Shown here: positions 34,960 through 39,022 of the stretch, piece after piece
How positions within the stretch are numbered: the first letter of the stretch is position 1
Layout of the letters: each line of letters begins with the position of its first letter
NCBI RefSeq assembly: GCF_002863585.1
Contig: NZ_PGUY01000078.1
Location: 1-39,022 of the forward strand
DNA length: 39,022 nucleotides
From: Peribacillus deserti
Lineage (GTDB): Bacteria > Bacillota > Bacilli > Bacillales > DSM-1321
Direction: 5' to 3'
Notes under the pieces: model-generated
What the model saw: the letters and a program-made list of their open reading frames with translations, nothing else
Database searches by the model: none
Told to the model about the DNA's origin: nothing
Position numbers and translations under genes: made by a program

Positions 34960-35235
34960 GGCTCTTTTCTAAAAGATTGTTGTTTTTAATAGTCCTGTGA
35001 ACCTACCCTATTGTTAAACAGGTTGATTGGAACGTAAGGTGCGAGACTCCTGCGGGAGCAGCGGGCATTGTCCGGCTCCAGCGCCTAGACCCTCGAGTCA
35101 TAAGCCAATCGGTCCATGGAAAGGAAAACCGCTTTCCACGGCTCGCTTGTCTTATGCTTGGCTAACGCATAAGTGCGACTAAGCTTCTGTCTTCGCTAAC
35201 GCTCGCCAATCAGCAAGTCTTCTTTATCGGGTCTG
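34960..35235 (+). repeat. Interspersed repeat family C, long copy
   Basis: The longest copy in the window. Its 5' two-thirds match 21609-21782 and its 3' end matches 7008-7063. It contains nested inverted repeats (CATAAG ... CTTATG enclosing TGGAAAG ... CTTTCCA). Confidence 0.8.
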
Positions 35236-35245
35236 AATAAGGTGC

Positions 35246-35379
35246 TTCCGCTTTTCTATCAGGTGAGACCCCACAGGCGAAGCCGAGGAGGCTCAGGCGC
35301 CCGCCCCTAAGGTCCGCGAGCATCCTGTAGTGGAATCAACCCCCGTGTTCAATAACAACAAAGTTTGCCCAAACAGCCT
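35246..35379 (-). repeat. Interspersed repeat family B, diverged copy
   Basis: Inverted relative of 38924-39022. It shares GAGCCTCCTCGGCTTCGCCT, GGATGCTCGC, GGTTGATT and AACTTTGTTGTTATTGAACA, but has more substitutions than the other copies. Confidence 0.75.
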
Positions 35380-35512
35380 TTCTATAAAAACAATGAAAAT
35401 ACCCATATCTATTTTTAAATAGAGTACGAACTGTTCGCAGGGAAAGTTTATAACATAATAGAGATGAGGAATGAACAATGAGGAGGATTCCATAATTGAT
35501 TGGGGGAATCTG

Positions 35513-35992
35513 ATGAATAGACTAACATTTAACGAGAAAGGTAATTTGGTTCCGGGAATACATGAATTAAATTGGGGACAATTTACAGACTATTATGGCT
35601 ACAATGAACGCCGCAAACTTTTATTAACCGGTTTGGAAAAAGGGATAAAATTATTAAAAAAAGCTGGATGTGAGAAAGTTTACGTCGATGGAAGCTTCGT
35701 TTCAATTAAAGAATTCCCTAACGATTTTGAGGTTTGCTGGGAAGAAAAAGGAGTCCATTTAAAACAATTAAAACAAATCGAACCATTATTTTTTATCTTT
35801 AAGCAAAAAAGAAAGGCGCAAAAAGCAAAGTATATGGGCGAATTCTTTCCTGCAAATCGAGTTCGTCCTATGTACCATAGAACGATTGGAAGAGTCCGGA
35901 AAATGAGATATCTGGATTTTTTCCAAACGGATAAAAGAACAGATGAACCAAAGGGAATTATAGCCATTGATCTGCGGACGATCAAAGACTAG
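35513..35992 (+). CDS. DUF6932-like protein (nucleotidyltransferase-like), orphan
   Basis: A ~159-residue protein: LTFNEKGNLVPGIHELNW, NERRKLLLTGLEKGIKLLKKAG, VYVDGSFVSIKEFPNDFEVCW. This order is typical of DUF6932 proteins, which look like minimal nucleotidyltransferases; the GSF ... DFE segment would be the Gly-Ser and acidic motif. The start ATG 35513 has GGGGGA seven bases upstream; the ATG at 35471 has poor spacing. In other genomes such proteins often sit beside a small partner gene; here the upstream side is a repeat, so a partner may be lost. Function unknown. It is followed by a terminator at 36181. Confidence 0.55.
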   Translation: MNRLTFNEKGNLVPGIHELNWGQFTDYYGYNERRKLLLTGLEKGIKLLKKAGCEKVYVDGSFVSIKEFPNDFEVCWEEKGVHLKQLKQIEPLFFIFKQKRKAQKAKYMGEFFPANRVRPMYHRTIGRVRKMRYLDFFQTDKRTDEPKGIIAIDLRTIKD

Positions 35993-36180
35993 TAATGAGA
36001 CGGAAAGTGTGGTTAATATTATGACATTTTCCACGAGTTTATGTAGAGGGAAATGACATCCGATTCATAGTATTTCTTGGACAGGTTGTTTCTTTACAAT
36101 TGCCAACCTTGACTAGAATTCTAGTTATATTCGTTTTTTTTTACTAATCATTCTAGGGACAGATTTTATATAGACGATTT

Positions 36181-36223
36181 AAAAAGAGCCTTAGTTCGAG
36201 ATAAAGAACAAGGGCTTTTTTTC
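36181..36223 (+). terminator. Intrinsic terminator
   Basis: AGAGCCTTAGTTC pairs with GAACAAGGGCT, followed by seven T. It lies 190 bases after the DUF6932-like gene, with no gene between. Confidence 0.75.
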
Positions 36224-36228
36224 TTGGC

Positions 36229-36411
36229 TATGTTAAAAGGTTAATGTTGATTTTTGCACTGTGTTGATTGGAGCGGAAGGTGCGAGACTCCTGCGGGAGA
36301 AGCGTGTCTAGGGAGACCCCGCAGTAGCGGAAGCGACGAGGAGGCTCACGGACCGCCCGCGGAAAGCGAGCGCCTGCAGCGGAAATCAACAAACAAGTTT
36401 AACAGAGTCTT
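36229..36411 (+). repeat. Interspersed repeat family A (MITE-like)
   Basis: Inverted counterpart of 17391-17575, nearly identical in the core. It sits between the terminator at 36181 and the treP promoter. Confidence 0.8.
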
Positions 36412-36455
36412 TTTATTAATAATGGCGTATGTAAAAATAGATTTTAGAAATCTTA

Positions 36456-36484
36456 TTGACAAACATGTATATACAGGGTAAGAT
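36456..36484 (+). promoter_or_regulatory. Sigma-A promoter of treP
   Basis: TTGACA (36456-36461), a 17-base spacer, and TAAGAT (36479-36484). About 175 bases separate it from the treP start codon. Confidence 0.8.
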
Positions 36485-36512
36485 GAAAGCGTAAACAAAA
36501 CTTGTATATACA
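36466..36512 (+). promoter_or_regulatory. Two TreR operator sites
   Basis: The perfect palindrome TGTATATACA occurs at 36466-36475, inside the promoter spacer, and again at 36503-36512, 37 bases further on. TGTATATACA is the core of the known B. subtilis TreR operator. Binding at the first site would block RNA polymerase directly. Confidence 0.75.
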
Positions 36513-36566
36513 GGAACGCTGGTTTGAAAGCATTAAAATGTAAGCGCTAAGTTGTAAGCGTGAACA
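36484..36566 (+). promoter_or_regulatory. Possible CcpA (cre) sites
   Basis: Three stretches resemble TGWAANCGNTNWCA: TGAAAGCGTAAACA (36484-36497), TGTAAGCGCTAAGT (36539-36552) and TGTAAGCGTGAACA (36553-36566), each with one mismatch. They would allow catabolite repression of trehalose uptake. Confidence 0.5.
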
Positions 36567-36658
36567 ATTCCTGGATCTGCAAAGCTTTGTCACAAAACAA
36601 AACAAATATAAATAGAACAGTTAGACAACACGAGTCTAATTTACCAGGGGGTAAAGAA

Positions 36659-38092
36659 ATGAGTAAATATACAGATCCAGCGAAGGAGTTACTGGAGCGC
36701 ATCGGAGGAAAAGAAAACGTTGCCGCAGTTACTCACTGTGCTACAAGAATGCGATTTGTACTAAATGATCCAAAGAAAGCAAATGTTGAGGGAATTGAAT
36801 CGATGAAGCTTGTAAAAGGAACGTTTACACAAGCGGGCCAATTCCAGGTGATCATCGGAAATGAAGTTTCTTCTTTCTATAACGAATTTGTTAAGTATGC
36901 AGATATAGATGGCACCTCTAAAGAGGAAGCAAAAGTTGCCGCTAAGCAGAACATGAACTTCCTGCAGCGTATGATTGCTCACCTTGCAGATATTTTCACG
37001 CCGTTAATCCCAGCACTTGTAGTTGGTGGTTTGATCCTAGGTTTCCGAAACGTAATCGGAGAAATTAAACTACTTGAGGATGGTACAAAGTCACTTGTTG
37101 AGGTATCCCAATTTTGGGCGGGCGTCCATTCGTTCCTCTGGCTGATTGGTGAAGCGATCTTCCACTTCCTGCCTGTAGGAATTACTTGGGCTATTACAAA
37201 GAAAATGGGAACTTCCCAGATTCTTGGAATCGTTTTAGGTATAACTCTGGTATCTCCACAGCTTCTTAATGCATATGGAGTTGCAGGAGCAAAAGACATT
37301 CCGGTATGGGACTTCGGTTTCGCCCAGATTGAAATGATTGGGTATCAGGCTCAGGTTATCCCAGCTATTCTTGCCGGTCTGGTATTGGCTTTCTTAGAAC
37401 GCAAATTGCGTGATATAGTTCCAAATGCCATCTCTATGATTGTTGTTCCATTCTTTGCTTTAGTTCCAACTGTTTTAATTGCACACACTGTTTTAGGTCC
37501 TATCGGCTGGAAAATCGGTTCAGCAGTATCGGATGTTGTCTATTCTGGTCTAACTTCATCATTCGGCTGGTTATTTGCTGCAATCTTTGGATTTGCTTAT
37601 GCGCCGCTTGTAATCACTGGTCTTCACCATATGACAAATGCAATTGATCTTCAGCTTATGAGTGAGCTTGGCGGAACAAATCTATGGCCAATGATCGCTT
37701 TATCAAATATCGCTCAAGGCTCTGCAGTTCTCGCTATGATTTATATCAATAGAAAGAATGAAGAAGAAAAGCAGGTTTCTATCCCGGCTGCGATCTCATG
37801 TTACCTCGGTGTAACCGAACCAGCCATGTTCGGGATCAACTTGAAGTACGGATTCCCGTTCTTAGCTGCGATGTTTGGTTCGCTTGCAGCAGCTGTTATT
37901 TCCGTAGGAAGCCATGTAATGGCTAATTCCATCGGTGTAGGAGGCCTGCCAGGTATCCTGTCTATCCAGCCTCAGCACATGGGTACTTTCGCAATAGCAA
38001 TGGCAGTAGCGGTTGTAATCCCATTCATCCTGACAATTGTATTCGCTAAAACAAAAATGTCTCAAGTTACTTTCAATAAAAAAGCAGCATAA
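36659..38092 (+). CDS. treP: Trehalose-specific PTS transporter, EIIBC component
   Basis: A 477-residue phosphotransferase permease that imports trehalose as trehalose-6-phosphate. Residues 1-~85 are the EIIB domain with phospho-acceptor Cys27 (AVTHCATRMRF). The remainder is the membrane EIIC domain with multiple hydrophobic helices and the motif ITGLHHMTNAIDLQLM, plus GVTEPAMFGINLKYGFPFLAA. There is no EIIA domain, so phosphate must come from a separate EIIA protein. The start is ATG 36659 behind AGGGGG; the longer frame from 36560 crosses the leader and a cre-like site. Regulated by TreR and probably CcpA. The substrate is assigned from the promoter operators and the following treR. Confidence 0.9.
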   Translation: MSKYTDPAKELLERIGGKENVAAVTHCATRMRFVLNDPKKANVEGIESMKLVKGTFTQAGQFQVIIGNEVSSFYNEFVKYADIDGTSKEEAKVAAKQNMNFLQRMIAHLADIFTPLIPALVVGGLILGFRNVIGEIKLLEDGTKSLVEVSQFWAGVHSFLWLIGEAIFHFLPVGITWAITKKMGTSQILGIVLGITLVSPQLLNAYGVAGAKDIPVWDFGFAQIEMIGYQAQVIPAILAGLVLAFLERKLRDIVPNAISMIVVPFFALVPTVLIAHTVLGPIGWKIGSAVSDVVYSGLTSSFGWLFAAIFGFAYAPLVITGLHHMTNAIDLQLMSELGGTNLWPMIALSNIAQGSAVLAMIYINRKNEEEKQVSIPAAISCYLGVTEPAMFGINLKYGFPFLAAMFGSLAAAVISVGSHVMANSIGVGGLPGILSIQPQHMGTFAIAMAVAVVIPFILTIVFAKTKMSQVTFNKKAA

Positions 38093-38101
38093 GCAGAACT
38101 G

Positions 38102-38132
38102 AAAGGAGGGAGATTTTCTCCCTCCTTTTTTA
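38102..38132 (+). terminator. Strong terminator between treP and treR
   Basis: AAAGGAGGGAGA (38102-38113) pairs perfectly with TCTCCCTCCTTT (38116-38127), followed by a T run. It would reduce read-through into treR. Confidence 0.9.
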
Positions 38133-38172
38133 TATCATTTGCTATTTGTGAAACATGATGGAGGTAAGTTAG

Positions 38173-38904
38173 ATGCAAAGCAAATATTTAACCATCTACG
38201 GTGAACTGGTGGAACAAATTGAAAGCGGTGCCATTGAGGCTCATTCTTTATTGCCATCCGAGAATGAGTTAAAGGAGCGCTTCTGCACCTCAAGAGAAAC
38301 GATCAGGAAGGCCCTGACCCTCTTATCACAAAAGGGGTATATCCAAAAAATGAGAGGGAAGGGCTCTATCGTGATTGATCGGAGCAAATTTGATTTTCCG
38401 GTTTCAGGATTGGTAAGCTTCAAAGAGCTGGCAGAAAAAATTGGGAGCAGGCCAAGGACTATAGTCAACGAACTATCACTTGTTAAGCCTGAGAATTACA
38501 TTAAACAGCAGCTGCAGATAACCGGCAAAGAGGAGGTTTGGAAATTAGTGAGGACGAGGGTAATCGGTGGTAAGAAGATTATCCTTGATAAGGATTTTAT
38601 TAATAAAAAGTATGTTCCTGAATTAACGGAGGAGATCTGTGAGGACTCTGTTTATCACTATCTCGAAAATGAATTAAACCTGTCCATAAGTTTTGCAAAA
38701 AAAGAAATTGTCGTTGAAGAACCATTGGCGGAAGATCGGGAGCTTCTCGATTTAGAGGGATTCCACAATGTAGTTGTCATTAAAAATTATGTATATTTAG
38801 ATGATGCAAGCTTGTTTCAATATACAGAATCAAGACATCGGCCTGATAAGTTTAGATTTGTCGACTTTGCACGCAGAACACATGTTCAAAAGACCCATGT
38901 TTAA
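38173..38904 (+). CDS. treR: Trehalose operon repressor, GntR family
   Basis: A 243-residue GntR/HutC-type regulator. Residues 1-~65 are the winged helix-turn-helix (YGELVEQIESGAIEAHSLLPSE, RETIRKALTLLSQKGYIQ, RGKGSIV). Residues ~80-238 are a UTRA effector domain (ELAEKIGSRPRTIV, DFINKKYVPEL, FQYTESRHRPDKFRFVDFARR), the usual trehalose-6-phosphate-binding part of TreR. The start follows GGAGG. It would repress treP through the TGTATATACA sites until trehalose-6-phosphate accumulates. treA (phospho-alpha-1,1-glucosidase), which stands between treP and treR in B. subtilis, is absent here. Confidence 0.88.
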   Translation: MQSKYLTIYGELVEQIESGAIEAHSLLPSENELKERFCTSRETIRKALTLLSQKGYIQKMRGKGSIVIDRSKFDFPVSGLVSFKELAEKIGSRPRTIVNELSLVKPENYIKQQLQITGKEEVWKLVRTRVIGGKKIILDKDFINKKYVPELTEEICEDSVYHYLENELNLSISFAKKEIVVEEPLAEDRELLDLEGFHNVVVIKNYVYLDDASLFQYTESRHRPDKFRFVDFARRTHVQKTHV

Positions 38905-38923
38905 ACAATGAAATGTAAAAAAA

Positions 38924-39022
38924 GGCTGTTTTCGCAAACTTTGTTGTTATTGAACAAGAGGTTGATTGGAACGTGAGGATGCTCGCTTTCCGCGGGGCGG
39001 GCGCTGAGCCTCCTCGGCTTCG
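38924..39022 (+). repeat. Interspersed repeat family B, cut by the window end
   Basis: Begins with GGCTGTTTTCGCAAACTTTG and GAACAAGAGGTTGATTGGA, then GGATGCTCGCTTTCCGCGGG and GAGCCTCCTCGGCTTCG. Related copies are at 7147, 21877 and 35246, in the opposite orientation. Confidence 0.85.

Larger units (their letters stand above)
34661..35512. other. Gene-free stretch dominated by repeats
   Basis: About 850 bases. 34661-34959 shows no supported gene; a weak CCAG/CTGG hairpin followed by T lies near 34715-34742. The rest is the family C (34960-35235) and family B (35246-35379) repeats. Confidence 0.5.

Noticed and set aside
36254-36481. 75-codon + strand frame before treP
   Set aside because: It lies within the family A repeat and the treP promoter.

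Overview
The window looks like a chromosomal segment of an endospore-forming, low-GC Bacillaceae (Bacillus/Neobacillus/Mesobacillus-like). Support comes from four YheC/YheD-type spore-coat ATP-grasp genes, a CgeB-like glycosyltransferase, a YjcZ-type small sporulation protein, two good sigma-K-type promoters, strong GGAGG ribosome sites with frequent TTG/GTG starts, and a TreR-controlled trehalose PTS. No RNA genes, CRISPR array or replication origin were seen. Genus-level assignment is an inference.

Layout. 1-4.4 kb: a CgeB-like glycosyltransferase with a C-terminal LysM domain, a YjcZ-type microprotein interrupted by a stop codon, a doubly truncated and frameshifted IS3-family remnant, a gene fragment, and an SDR oxidoreductase. 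4.4-7.9 kb: a sigma-K-promoted SDR with a Met/Gln-rich N-terminus, a divergent 54-codon gene, and a gene-poor stretch with interspersed repeats. 7.9-12.9 kb: a CapA-family metallophosphatase co-translated with a cyanophycin-synthetase-like ATP-grasp protein, converging on an operon of a short Mur ligase and a D,D-carboxypeptidase without a signal peptide. 13.2-17.2 kb: two GT2 glycosyltransferases and a frameshifted sugar-transferase pseudogene. 17.7-23.4 kb: an operon of an Asp/Glu racemase and two YheC/YheD proteins, then a third YheC/YheD gene on the other strand. 23.6-33.1 kb: a nucleotide-sugar and glycosyltransferase block (galU, ugd, GT2 remnant, two GT2s, galE, a GT2, a GT61, a UDP-glucuronate decarboxylase). 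33.3-34.7 kb: a fourth YheC/YheD gene. 35.5-39 kb: an orphan DUF6932-like protein and the trehalose genes treP-treR, without treA between them.

How the genes may work together. GalU, Ugd and the decarboxylase form a complete route from glucose-1-phosphate to UDP-glucose, UDP-glucuronate and UDP-xylose, and GalE adds UDP-galactose. The glycosyltransferases would use these donors. The second theme is amide-bond chemistry: five ATP-grasp proteins, a Mur ligase, an amino-acid racemase, a CapA protein and a carboxypeptidase. No flippase, polymerase or exporter is present, and none of the cluster enzymes I read has an obvious export signal. Together with the sigma-K-type promoters, this suggests that a glycan and possibly a poly-amino-acid or peptide decoration is built in the mother-cell cytoplasm and laid onto the outside of the spore (coat or crust). 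That is an inference.

The region is fluid: dead glycosyltransferases, IS scars and at least three families of GC-rich interspersed repeats sit between the gene blocks.
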